Assembly: GCA_021159805.1 (NCBI GenBank) | Contig: JAGHDT010000044.1 | Coordinates: 1 to 7,750, forward strand | Reading direction: 5' to 3' | DNA: 7,750 bases | From: Anaerolineae bacterium | GTDB taxonomy: Bacteria > Chloroflexota > Anaerolineae > B4-G1 > SLSP01 | Shown: one piece after another, positions 1 through 7,001 of the stretch | Layout of the letters: the number at the start of each line of letters is the position of its first letter | Numbering within the stretch: the first letter of the stretch is position 1 | Program-made: the position numbers and the translations under genes | Notes under the pieces: model-generated | The model's input: the letters and a program-made list of their open reading frames with translations, nothing else | The model's database searches: none | What the model was told of the DNA's origin: nothing

Positions 1-81
1 CTCCTTGGCCCAACCTCGCAGCGCACCAATGATCGCGAAGAAAAGCACCAGACCCAGAAATACTGTCTCTAATGGGACCAT
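1..81 (-). CDS. CvpA-like membrane protein, N-terminal 27 residues only (cut by window edge)
   Basis: The first 27 codons of a gene that runs off the left edge. The ATG at 81 lies 4 bp after the murG stop and has a good ribosome site (AAGGA, 89-93, 7-nt spacer). The product starts MVPLETVFLGLVLFFAIIG (residues 1-19), a membrane segment at about residues 5-20, then ALRGWAKE. A hydrophobic helix closed by a G-x-x-RG-x-x-KE stretch is typical of the N-terminus of CvpA/colicin V production family membrane proteins. The frame is open to base 1. The spacing suggests co-transcription with murG. CvpA-family proteins are poorly defined membrane proteins linked to envelope stress and division, so no precise function can be given. 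The gene call is firm; the family call rests on only 27 residues and could equally be another small membrane protein. Confidence 0.62.
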   Translation of the reverse strand, partial: MVPLETVFLGLVLFFAIIGALRGWAKE

Positions 82-85
82 TGAC

Positions 86-1180
86 TCATCCTTGTCCGAG
101 CTCCAGGAACAGTTGCGCTATCTCGACCGCGGCCCTGGGACGCGCCAGCTTGCGAGAGGCATCTGCCATCCGGCCCAGGCGCTCCTTATCTGCCAGCAGC
201 CCCGTCACCACCGGCACGATGTCGCCGGGTAGGACTTCGTCCTCCACGATCACGGCCGCGCCGCGATCCTCCAGCCAACCCGCGTTCACGCGCTGGTAGC
301 GCCAGGCATAAGGGTAAGGCACCAGGACCGCAGGCAAGCCAAAGTACGGAAATTCGCCCAGGATGCTCGCCCCGGCTCGGGAAACCACCAGATCCGCGGC
401 GGCAAGCGCACCCCCCATCTTCTCGTGGAGATAGGGAACCACCTGATACCGGGAACGAACCACCGCGGGCAACGCTTTCTGTGCAGACTCAACCTCGGGC
501 CAGTCCAATGTCCCGCTGACGTGCACCACTTGTGCAGCCTCGGTCAGTGCGCGGATGTTTTGCATAACCGCCCGGTTGATCGAGCGCGCACCGCGGCTGC
601 CGCCAAAGATGAAGAGCATAGGCGCGTTCTCATCCACCCCCAAAGCCGCCCGTCCCTCGGCGCGGGTCCAGCGCGTGATCCGCTCTCCCAGAGGATAGCC
701 GGTCACCACAGCCTTTTCTCTGCTGACGTAACGCAGGGATTCCTCCACAGTTATGGCCACGCGGCCGGCCACACGCGCCACAGCCTTCACGGACTGGGCC
801 GGCTCAATATCCGGAACGAAGACCAGGATCGGGACGCCGTGCAGGCGAGCAGCCATGATCACAGGCCCACTCACGTAGCCACCGGTGGTCAACACCGCGG
901 CAGGTCGCTCTCGCCGCACGTGCTTCACCGCCTCCCACGTTCCACGCACCAACAGCCACCCGTTACGAATCGCGTTGAGCAGCGCCACACCGTGGAGGCC
1001 GCCGCCGGGAATCGCGACAAAAGAGTAGCCCTCACGACGGACCAGATCACCCTCCATACCATCAAGGGTACCGATCCAGGTCAGCTCTGCATCAGGCGCG
1101 ATGGCGGGCAAAGCCTGTGCGACGGCCAGAGCGGGATAAACGTGTCCGCCCGTCCCGCCACCAACGATCCAAAGCCGCAT
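86..1180 (-). CDS. murG: MurG, UDP-GlcNAc:lipid I GlcNAc transferase
   Basis: Transfers GlcNAc from UDP-GlcNAc to lipid I to make lipid II, on the inner face of the membrane. Length is 364 aa, normal for the family. The GT-B fold shows the N-terminal glycine loop GGGTGGH (7-13), TGGYVSGP (99-106), the C-domain loop GGSRGA (193-198), SRAGAS (267-272) with E276, and YQRVNA (295-300), which matches the usual HQxxNA. The open frame extends to an ATG at 1231, but the start is placed at 1180 because the protein begins MRLWIVGGGTGGH there and a strong ribosome site precedes it. The family's HEQN acceptor-side motif is replaced by FVPD (121-124), and the usual GNPVR stretch reads GYPLG (161-165). The start overlaps the ftsW 3' end by 89 bp, and a CvpA-like gene follows 4 bp after the stop. 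MurG identity is very likely from the motifs and context. Confidence 0.93.
   Translation of the reverse strand: MRLWIVGGGTGGHVYPALAVAQALPAIAPDAELTWIGTLDGMEGDLVRREGYSFVAIPGGGLHGVALLNAIRNGWLLVRGTWEAVKHVRRERPAAVLTTGGYVSGPVIMAARLHGVPILVFVPDIEPAQSVKAVARVAGRVAITVEESLRYVSREKAVVTGYPLGERITRWTRAEGRAALGVDENAPMLFIFGGSRGARSINRAVMQNIRALTEAAQVVHVSGTLDWPEVESAQKALPAVVRSRYQVVPYLHEKMGGALAAADLVVSRAGASILGEFPYFGLPAVLVPYPYAWRYQRVNAGWLEDRGAAVIVEDEVLPGDIVPVVTGLLADKERLGRMADASRKLARPRAAVEIAQLFLELGQG
89..93 (-). promoter_or_regulatory. Ribosome binding site of the CvpA-like gene
   Basis: AAGGA on the minus strand, 7 nt before the ATG at 81. It lies inside the last codons of murG, so it both supports the start and implies translational linkage with murG. 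A competing ATG at 89 overlaps the murG stop but gives only six codons before a stop, so it is not the start. Confidence 0.6.
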
Positions 1181-2309
1181 CCCAATCTCCCTTTGGCCGG
1201 CCCCGCGATACGCCGAGCAACAGCCCAACACCTGATAGTGTCATCAACATCTGCGTTCCCCCGTAGCTGAAGAAGGGCAGTGCTGTGCCCGTGGGGGGAA
1301 AGAGCCCCGTCATCACCATGACGTTCATCAGCGCCTCGGTCAGCACCATCGTCGTGATCCCGAACGCCACCAGCGATCCAAAAGCGTCCGGCGTGCCCAG
1401 CGTCACCCTGTATCCACGGTATGCGAACACGATGAAAAGCGCCAACACCAACAGACAAGCGATTAGCCCGCCCTCCTCACCAACCACGGCGAAGATGCTA
1501 TCCGTCCAGGTAACAGGAAGATACCCGAACTTCATACGCCCGTTCCCCAATCCCTCGCCGAAGATACCGCCCTGGCTGATAGCTTGCACCGAGCGCCGTA
1601 CCTGGTAGGTCATCGCCTCCGGATCAGTCAGCGACTGGACATAGGTCTCAAGACGTTCACGTGCATGCGGCATGTTCCACGCCAGGGCACCAAAGGTGCC
1701 GCCACCGATGGCCAGTGAGAAGAAGATCTGGATCGGATCACCGCCGGCGAAGAAAAACATCGCCACGCCGGTCACAGCGATCAACAGCGCCGTGCTTAGG
1801 TCCGGCTGCAGCATCACCAGCCCGGCGACCAAACCGATGATCACACCAAATGGGAAAAGACCGTACCTCACGTTGCTGAGCTGGTCACCCTTTGACGCCA
1901 ACCAAGCCGCGATGTAGATCACAGACACCAGTCGGGCCGTTACGCCCGGCTGAATCGAGCTACCCAACCCGAACAGGTTTCCCAAATCGCGGGTGCTCTC
2001 GGAGAGATCCACCAACCCACGCGTGGCACCCAGCGACGGCTTGGCAAAGAGCACTGTGACTAGCAGCACCAGAAGGTTCAGAGCCATCATCAGCAGCGCC
2101 AGCTTCTGCCAGACAGGATAAGGGATCTTGAACATAGCGTAGCCGGCAACCACGGAAATCCCAATCCAGACCAGCTGCTTGTGCCACAGAACGTCCCCCA
2201 CATAGAATGTCGCGCTGTACAGAGACAGGAACCCATAGACCAACAAGATGGCCACGACGCCCAGCAGGACACCGTCAAACTCGTAGCTCTGGATCTTCCG
2301 CTTTGACAT
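1092..2309 (-). CDS. ftsW: FtsW, SEDS-family septal peptidoglycan polymerase
   Basis: Polymerises lipid II into glycan strands at the septum with a partner class B PBP. It is a 405-aa multi-span membrane protein with about ten hydrophobic segments. SEDS landmarks are: FDGVLL at the N-terminus; LGATRG then SIQPGVTARL (118-127); LQPDLSTALL (167-176); and GNGRMKFGYLP (255-265), followed by WTDSIFAVVGEEGG (268-281), whose D270 corresponds to the catalytic Asp (E. coli FtsW D297). Near the end is GLFPPTGTALPFFSYGG (335-351). FtsW rather than RodA is chosen because of its place between murD and murG, although the sequence motifs alone do not settle this. The usual HTDF is WTDS and the usual QPSE is QPGV. 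The basic C-terminal tail (about residue 377 on) is encoded in the overlap with murG and is probably not conserved. The ribosome site AAGGGG lies 9 nt before the ATG. Confidence 0.9.
   Translation of the reverse strand: MSKRKIQSYEFDGVLLGVVAILLVYGFLSLYSATFYVGDVLWHKQLVWIGISVVAGYAMFKIPYPVWQKLALLMMALNLLVLLVTVLFAKPSLGATRGLVDLSESTRDLGNLFGLGSSIQPGVTARLVSVIYIAAWLASKGDQLSNVRYGLFPFGVIIGLVAGLVMLQPDLSTALLIAVTGVAMFFFAGGDPIQIFFSLAIGGGTFGALAWNMPHARERLETYVQSLTDPEAMTYQVRRSVQAISQGGIFGEGLGNGRMKFGYLPVTWTDSIFAVVGEEGGLIACLLVLALFIVFAYRGYRVTLGTPDAFGSLVAFGITTMVLTEALMNVMVMTGLFPPTGTALPFFSYGGTQMLMTLSGVGLLLGVSRGRPKGDWDAALDRWWRDGRTRLSRSGRRTGFARHRA
1187..1192 (-). promoter_or_regulatory. Ribosome binding site that fixes the murG start
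   Basis: AGGGAG on the minus strand, 6 nt before the ATG at 1180. It lies within the ftsW coding sequence (codons for Pro-Lys-Gly-Asp, residues 372-375). It decides for 1180 against the in-frame ATG at 1231, whose extra 17 residues have no counterpart in the MurG family as I know it. Confidence 0.7.
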
Positions 2310-2318
2310 CTTACCCTA

Positions 2319-2324
2319 CCCCTT
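2319..2324 (-). promoter_or_regulatory. Ribosome binding site of ftsW
   Basis: AAGGGG on the minus strand, 9 nt before the ATG at 2309. A TAG stop in the ftsW frame lies 6 nt before the ATG (2316-2318), so no upstream extension of FtsW is possible and the start is well fixed. Confidence 0.5.
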
Positions 2325-2384
2325 CATCAGTTCAGCAGCCCTCGCACCGCCTGCTTGGCGCAGTTGAGTCGACTTGCTCACGCT

Positions 2385-2437
2385 GGAGTTAGCCAACTCC
2401 TGGAGTTGGCTAACTCCTAGAGTTGGTTGACCCACTC
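2385..2437. repeat. Tandem 17-bp palindromic repeat between murD and ftsW
   Basis: Two adjacent 17-bp units, GGAGTTAGCCAACTCCT (2385-2401) and GGAGTTGGCTAACTCCT (2402-2418), match at 15 of 17 positions. Each can form a small GGAGTT/AACTCC hairpin. The 16-bp cores (2385-2400 and 2402-2417) are exact reverse complements of each other about T2401, so together they form a perfect 33-bp inverted repeat. A degenerate third unit (2420-2437, GAGTTGGTTGACCCACTC) covers the last codons of murD and still has an imperfect palindrome. No T-run follows the hairpin on the minus strand, so it does not look like an intrinsic terminator. It may stabilise or process the mRNA between murD and ftsW, or be a copy of a dispersed genomic repeat. 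Confidence 0.85.
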
Positions 2438-3799
2438 GCAGAATCTCATACCGCGCTCGGCGAAATCGCTGAATGCATCAAAGCTGGTCCCGCCCGGCGA
2501 GAGCAAGACCACATCCCCCGGCAAGGCCCGCTTGGCCGCGATCTCCACAGCGCTCTGCAGTGTGCCGGCCCTCACCACACACTCAAGGTTCCCGGGCTCT
2601 CCCGAGCAGCGCGCAACTCTCCTTGCGGTGGCAACGTGCTCCTCAATCAGCGGTGCCGCCTCCCCAAAGAGCACCAAGAGACGCACCCGCTCAACAACCC
2701 GCGCGGCAAGCCGCTCCCACGGGAGGTCCTTGTCGCGCCCCCCCGCAAGCAAGACAAGCGGCTCATCAAAGGAATCCAAAGCCGCCAACACCCGCTCCGG
2801 TGCCGTCGCGATCGAATCATTAATCCACAACGTGCCCCGAAGCTGCCGCACAGGCTCCAAACGATGCGGCACGCCGGTGAACGCCGCGATTGCCCCGCGC
2901 ATCCCCTCCAGCGTGGCCCCGGCAGAATCGGCCAGCGCGATCGCGGCCAGCACATTCATCACATTGTGGAAACCGCGCAGCCGCACATCGCCGCGTTCCA
3001 CAACCGCGACCTCATCACCGTCCCGGCGCAGCATCAAACGTGCACCCCGCAGGAAGGCCCCGGCCGCTACATCGGTCCGGCCACTAAAGTAGCGCAACTC
3101 CGCCGGCGTCGCAGCGGCCAGTGCCCGCGCGTTTGGTTCATCGTACCCCAACACCACCACATCGGTGCCGGTCTGATGCGCGACGATGTGGCGCTTCGCT
3201 GCAATGTAAGCGTCCATCGTCCCGTGACGGTCCAGATGGTTGGGTGTGATGTTGAGCACCCCCGCAATATGCGGGCTCGTCGTCACCAATTCCAACTGGA
3301 AACTGGACAGTTCCATCACCACCCGATCCGTTGGCACGATCTCAGCCAGGTCAGTGATCAGAGGATTACCGATATTGCCGCCGACCCACGTGACAAAGCC
3401 GGAAGCGTCCAGCATCTTGCCCACCAGGGTTGTCGTCGTCGTCTTGCCCGCCGAACCCGTGATCCCCACCGTCGGGGCCGGACAGAGCGCCAGGAACTCC
3501 TGTGCATCGTTGCTGAGCCGGATGCCTCGACTAATCGCTTCCTGAACAATCGGGAGGTCCAGCGGAACCCCGCCACTGGGACAGAGCACGGCACACCCGT
3601 CCAGGAGACGCAGCGGGTGCCCGCCGAGAACATACTCCAGGCCCAGATCCGCGAGGTCTGCCATCGCCGGCTGCAATATCTCAGCGGAGCGGCTGTCCGA
3701 CACGATCACGCGTACACCGCGCTCCGCGTAGAAGCGCGCCAACGCCTTGCCCTGACGGGCCAGGCCCAGGATCACTGCAGTGCCGGCGGTCTGGTTCAT
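2417..3799 (-). CDS. murD: MurD, UDP-MurNAc-L-alanine:D-glutamate ligase
   Basis: Adds D-glutamate to UDP-MurNAc-L-Ala in the cytoplasm with ATP. Length is 460 aa, slightly above the usual 450 or so. The N-terminal nucleotide-like domain starts AVILGLARQGKALA. The central ATPase domain has GITGSAGKTTT (P-loop, K119), MELSSFQLE (162-170), and NHLDRHGTMDAYIAAK (187-202) with K202 as the expected carbamylated lysine. Next come FHNVMN (277-282) and VPHRLEPV (310-317). The C-terminal domain has NDSIATAPE (327-335) and SPGGTSFDAF (434-443). The Ile in NDSIAT replaces the Lys seen in E. coli, but this variant is familiar from other phyla. The start overlaps the murF stop as ATGA (3796-3799). A purine-rich AGAGGG abuts the ATG with no spacer, so translation probably depends on coupling to murF. 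The last codons run into the palindromic repeat. Confidence 0.95.
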   Translation of the reverse strand: MNQTAGTAVILGLARQGKALARFYAERGVRVIVSDSRSAEILQPAMADLADLGLEYVLGGHPLRLLDGCAVLCPSGGVPLDLPIVQEAISRGIRLSNDAQEFLALCPAPTVGITGSAGKTTTTTLVGKMLDASGFVTWVGGNIGNPLITDLAEIVPTDRVVMELSSFQLELVTTSPHIAGVLNITPNHLDRHGTMDAYIAAKRHIVAHQTGTDVVVLGYDEPNARALAAATPAELRYFSGRTDVAAGAFLRGARLMLRRDGDEVAVVERGDVRLRGFHNVMNVLAAIALADSAGATLEGMRGAIAAFTGVPHRLEPVRQLRGTLWINDSIATAPERVLAALDSFDEPLVLLAGGRDKDLPWERLAARVVERVRLLVLFGEAAPLIEEHVATARRVARCSGEPGNLECVVRAGTLQSAVEIAAKRALPGDVVLLSPGGTSFDAFSDFAERGMRFCEWVNQL

Positions 3800-5247
3800 C
3801 CCTCTGCAGCCTCGTCGTCCAAATCGCCACGCTTCAGTGCATCCACGACCTGCTCCATCTTCACGCCGCGCGAGCCTTTCACCAGAATCACATCCCCAGG
3901 CCGTAACAGCGATGACACCACGTCAATTGCCGCCTCGCTGTCCGCTGCTGCGTGAACACAGGCACTCGAGAGCCCACAGCGCACCGCGCCTTCACCGATC
4001 ATCACGGCCCGGTCGCCCACGACAACCAACTCAGCGACGACCTCCGCTGCACGGCACCCGACCTGGATGTGGCCATCGCGTTCGTACTCCCCCAACTCCA
4101 GCATACTGCCCAGTGCAGCCACCTTGCGTCCGTCGAGGTCGGCCAACAGATCCAGAGCCGCGAGTGCCGAGGGTGGACTCGAGTTGTACACATCGTCAAT
4201 GATCAACACATCGTCGGCGCCCTGTACAATCCGAAGGCGCAGCGACTCTTCCAGTCCCTGCAGTCCTGCGACAATCTCATCCCAGCTCAGCCCCTCGACC
4301 AGGCCAGCGGCCGCGCCGCGCAGCACCGCATAGATGCTATGTCGGCCGAGCAGCGGCACGGTCACCGGCACAGCGTCATTGCCACAGTGAAGCGTGGCCC
4401 GAAGGCCACCCAGGCCGAGCCCCTTCACCCCATCGGCCCACAGATCAGCCTCCGGCGATAGCCCATACAAAAAGGTCCGGGCCTGCGTATGCGCTGACAT
4501 ATTCCGCACACGGGGGTCATCATAGTTCAGAATAGCGACGCCATCCGGCGCAGGCGGAAGTGACTCCAGAAGTTCCCGCTTGCCAAGCGCGATCTCGTCG
4601 ATACTCCCCGCGCGCTCTGTGTGCACCGCTTCGACGTTCGTGACAATCCCGACATCGGGCTTCGCGATATCAGCGAGAAAACGAATGTCCCCGCGCACGT
4701 ACATCCCCAGCTCCACAACCAAGCGCTCAGAAGCATCAGTCAGCTCGAGCAACGTGAGCGGCAGCCCGATCTCGTTGTTGAACGAGCCCTTGCTCCAAGA
4801 GACCTCGTAGTGGCGGGAGAGCACCTGCGCTACGACTTCCTTCGTCGTCGTCTTGCCCACACTGCCCGTCACTGCGATCACGCGGACGCCCAGTCTGTGC
4901 CGCCACCAGCGCGCAGCCTCCTGCATAGCCGCCAATACATCCGGCACCTTGATCAGCAGAGGCCTATCAGGCAGCAACGTCGGATGGCCCTCATCCGAGA
5001 CATCCAGGATAGCGACCTCCGTGGCCAGGACCACGTCCCGCTGAACCACAGCCGCCGCCGCGCCGCGTGCCAGTGCATCCTCAACGTAGTCGTGTCCATC
5101 CACGTGCTCCCCTGGAAGCGCAAAGGACACTGCGCCGGATCGGGCCAGCCGGGAGTCAATGATAGGGTAAACTGGCATCTCTAAATTACCAGGATGCCAG
5201 TCGGCCAACGCTTCCGCAAGTCTCCCCAGAGTTAGATGCTGTGTCAT
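3796..5247 (-). CDS. murF: MurF, UDP-MurNAc-tripeptide:D-Ala-D-Ala ligase
   Basis: Joins D-Ala-D-Ala to the UDP-MurNAc-tripeptide, the last cytoplasmic step of the precursor. Length is 483 aa, normal to slightly long. The N-terminal domain carries DSRLARSG (31-38) and FALPGEHVDGHDYV (42-55). The ATPase domain has VTGSVGKTTTKEV (P-loop, K132), SKGSFNNEIGLPLTLLEL (152-169), ALGKRELLESLP (220-231) with K223 as the expected carbamylated lysine, and NYDDPRV (241-247). The C-terminal domain has DDVYNSSPPS (351-360), GSMLELGE (380-387) and LVKGSRGVKMEQVV (455-468). The frame is open upstream to an ATG at 5385, but that stretch lies inside the PBP gene and is unlike MurF, so the ATG at 5247 is used. 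It lies 10 bp after the PBP stop and has only a weak ribosome site (GGA). No murE precedes it and no mraY follows it. Confidence 0.95.
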   Translation of the reverse strand: MTQHLTLGRLAEALADWHPGNLEMPVYPIIDSRLARSGAVSFALPGEHVDGHDYVEDALARGAAAAVVQRDVVLATEVAILDVSDEGHPTLLPDRPLLIKVPDVLAAMQEAARWWRHRLGVRVIAVTGSVGKTTTKEVVAQVLSRHYEVSWSKGSFNNEIGLPLTLLELTDASERLVVELGMYVRGDIRFLADIAKPDVGIVTNVEAVHTERAGSIDEIALGKRELLESLPPAPDGVAILNYDDPRVRNMSAHTQARTFLYGLSPEADLWADGVKGLGLGGLRATLHCGNDAVPVTVPLLGRHSIYAVLRGAAAGLVEGLSWDEIVAGLQGLEESLRLRIVQGADDVLIIDDVYNSSPPSALAALDLLADLDGRKVAALGSMLELGEYERDGHIQVGCRAAEVVAELVVVGDRAVMIGEGAVRCGLSSACVHAAADSEAAIDVVSSLLRPGDVILVKGSRGVKMEQVVDALKRGDLDDEAAEG

Positions 5248-5257
5248 CTTGTTCCGT

Positions 5258-7000
5258 TCAGGGATCGATCGGTTCAGTAGGCGGTATTCCCAAAAGCACA
5301 AAGAGCCGCGAAGCCACCAGGTTGAAGACCGGTGCCGCAGTCTGGGTACCCCAGCGCACGCTGAGATCCACTTGCGGCCGGTCAAGCTTCACCAGTATCA
5401 GGAGCTGCGGGTCAGGCAAAGGCCCAAAGCCGATGAAAGACGTGATGACTTCAACAGGATCATAGCCACCCGAAACCGGGATCTGCGCGGTGCCGGTCTT
5501 GCCTGCGATCCGGTATCCCGGGACCTGTGCTTTCACGATGGTGGTCTCCACCGCGTGCTCCATCAGACCGACCACGTAATCCGCCGTCTCTGCCGACACC
5601 GGCTGCCCTGCCACTTTAGGAGGTATGACCACAACTCGACCCTCGGGTGTCCGGCGCTCCGTGATGAGACGTGGCTTCATCATCGTGCCGTGGTTGGCCA
5701 GCGCCGAGGCCGCCGTCGCGATCTGGATGGGCGTCACCGCAATGCCCTGGCCAAACGCGTTCGTGACCAGATACCCATCAGACCAGTTCAGATCCCAAGG
5801 CAAATGCACCAGACCTGCCGCCTCCCCAAACAGACCGACGTTGGTGGGTCGACCGAATCCAAAACGCAGCACGTAGTCAGCGAAGACGTCGGCTCCTATG
5901 TGCTGCGTCGTCAGCGTGGCCACGCCCACGTTGAGAGAGTGATCGATCACGCCCTGCAGATTCTGCTGCCCGTGTCCCGCGCCGTCTGAGTTACGAACCA
6001 GTACGCCACCGTATTCGATGAGGCCGCTATCATAGTACGACCAGTCTTGGGTCACGCTGCCCGAATCCAGTGCCGCTGCCACGGTGAACATCTTAAACAC
6101 GGAGCCTGGCTCGTAGACTACGCTGACCGCAGGATCAACGAACCGGCCTTGCTCAGACACATCGTAGGTGCTGTAGAGAGAAGGGTTATAGTCCGGGTAA
6201 CTCGCAGACGCCAGAATCTCACCGGTCTGGGGGTTCATCACTAAGATCGTGCCGCCGGACGCCCCGTATAGCTCGAGCGCCTTATCGAGCTCCCCTTCCA
6301 CAAAAGCCTGAATTGTCCGGTCAATGGTCAGCGTGATATCCGTGCCGGCAAACGCTCGCAGCTTCCCCTTGGCCAGCTCCTCGCTCAGTGGGACCCTGAG
6401 GACATCCACCTCCCCCATCCCGGCTGCCGGACGCGGTTGAAGCAGGTGAAACTGGGAAGCCTCAATGCCGTATCCATTACCGTCGGCGTTCACAAAGCCG
6501 AGAGTATGTGATGCCAACTCGGCCTCAGGGTAGAAGCGCTGCCACGTTGGCTCCAACGTCAGCCAATCCCAGCTCTCCTTTAGCTTCTTGATGGCCTCAG
6601 CGTTGTCGCCGCGGATACCATGAGCAAGGCGATGCCAGACCCACCTCAAATCCTCCTCATCCTCCCGAATGACGAACTTCTCCAAGAGTGCGCCTTCATC
6701 CAAGTCCAAGAGAGGCGCCAACACAGCCGCCGCAATCTGCGTATCAGTGATGAGGTCAATCTGCGCCCCCACGCTGTAGATCGGGATGTTCCCCACCAGT
6801 AGATCGCCGTTGCGGTCCCGAATTGTCCCGTCAGGCGGCAACGGCAACGCGTACGGCCGCATCACCAGCTCATCGACCTCCGCCTGGTAGCGATCACGAT
6901 CAAGGATCTGCAAACGCACCAACTGCCCAATGACGGGCAGCAGGGCCGCGATCAGCAGAGCGGTCACCAGCCGCAGACGGGCCTCGGGTCCGCGTATCAT
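5258..7000 (-). CDS. ftsI: Class B penicillin-binding protein, FtsI/PBP2-type transpeptidase
   Basis: Crosslinks peptidoglycan at the septum, probably as partner of FtsW. Length is 580 aa. A short cytoplasmic N-terminus and one membrane anchor (about 9-28) come first. The pedestal/dimerisation domain begins with DGTIRDRNGDLLVGN (57-71), which matches the family RGxIxDRNGxxLA. The transpeptidase domain has all three catalytic motifs: SVFK (300-303, Ser300 nucleophile), SLN (355-357) and KTG (501-503). There is no PASTA domain; the chain ends about 75 residues after KTG. The pedestal stretch GYGIEASQFHLLQPRPAAG (176-194) departs from the usual GxExxYDxxLxGxxG. The gene follows the FtsL-like gene with a 1-bp gap and has a good AGGAG. 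A division role (ftsI) rather than elongation is inferred from position in the cluster. Confidence 0.92.
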   Translation of the reverse strand: MIRGPEARLRLVTALLIAALLPVIGQLVRLQILDRDRYQAEVDELVMRPYALPLPPDGTIRDRNGDLLVGNIPIYSVGAQIDLITDTQIAAAVLAPLLDLDEGALLEKFVIREDEEDLRWVWHRLAHGIRGDNAEAIKKLKESWDWLTLEPTWQRFYPEAELASHTLGFVNADGNGYGIEASQFHLLQPRPAAGMGEVDVLRVPLSEELAKGKLRAFAGTDITLTIDRTIQAFVEGELDKALELYGASGGTILVMNPQTGEILASASYPDYNPSLYSTYDVSEQGRFVDPAVSVVYEPGSVFKMFTVAAALDSGSVTQDWSYYDSGLIEYGGVLVRNSDGAGHGQQNLQGVIDHSLNVGVATLTTQHIGADVFADYVLRFGFGRPTNVGLFGEAAGLVHLPWDLNWSDGYLVTNAFGQGIAVTPIQIATAASALANHGTMMKPRLITERRTPEGRVVVIPPKVAGQPVSAETADYVVGLMEHAVETTIVKAQVPGYRIAGKTGTAQIPVSGGYDPVEVITSFIGFGPLPDPQLLILVKLDRPQVDLSVRWGTQTAAPVFNLVASRLFVLLGIPPTEPIDP

Positions 7001-7001
7001 T

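Noticed and set aside
1181..1231. Upstream ATG at 1231 as the murG start (17 more residues).
   Set aside because: The family N-terminus and the AGGGAG ribosome site both point to the ATG at 1180.
425..1270. Long plus-strand open frame opposite murG (281 codons).
   Set aside because: Antisense shadow of a GC-rich gene: composition is rich in His, Arg and Gln with no family motif, while the minus strand encodes clear MurG.
2367..2374. Short palindrome AGTCGACT in the murD-ftsW gap.
   Set aside because: Eight bases, not extended by the flanks; expected by chance.
2316..2381. A 21-codon minus-strand ORF (GTG at 2381, TAG at 2316-2318), in frame with ftsW and just before it.
   Set aside because: It has no ribosome site (the preceding bases are the palindromic repeat), no recognisable sequence, and could arise by chance; kept only as a possible leader.
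2385..2417. Intrinsic terminator after murD.
   Set aside because: The inverted repeat is strong but no T-run follows on the minus strand, and ftsW and murG downstream appear to belong to the same operon.
2812..2821. Ile in MurD NDSIAT in place of Lys of the E. coli motif as a possible loss of function.
   Set aside because: NDSIA-type variants are familiar in MurD of other phyla such as Clostridia, and all other catalytic motifs are intact.
2423..3955. Very long plus-strand open frame opposite murD and part of murF (510 codons).
   Set aside because: It crosses two well-supported minus-strand genes and shows only low-complexity Arg/His/Pro-rich sequence; a codon-bias shadow.
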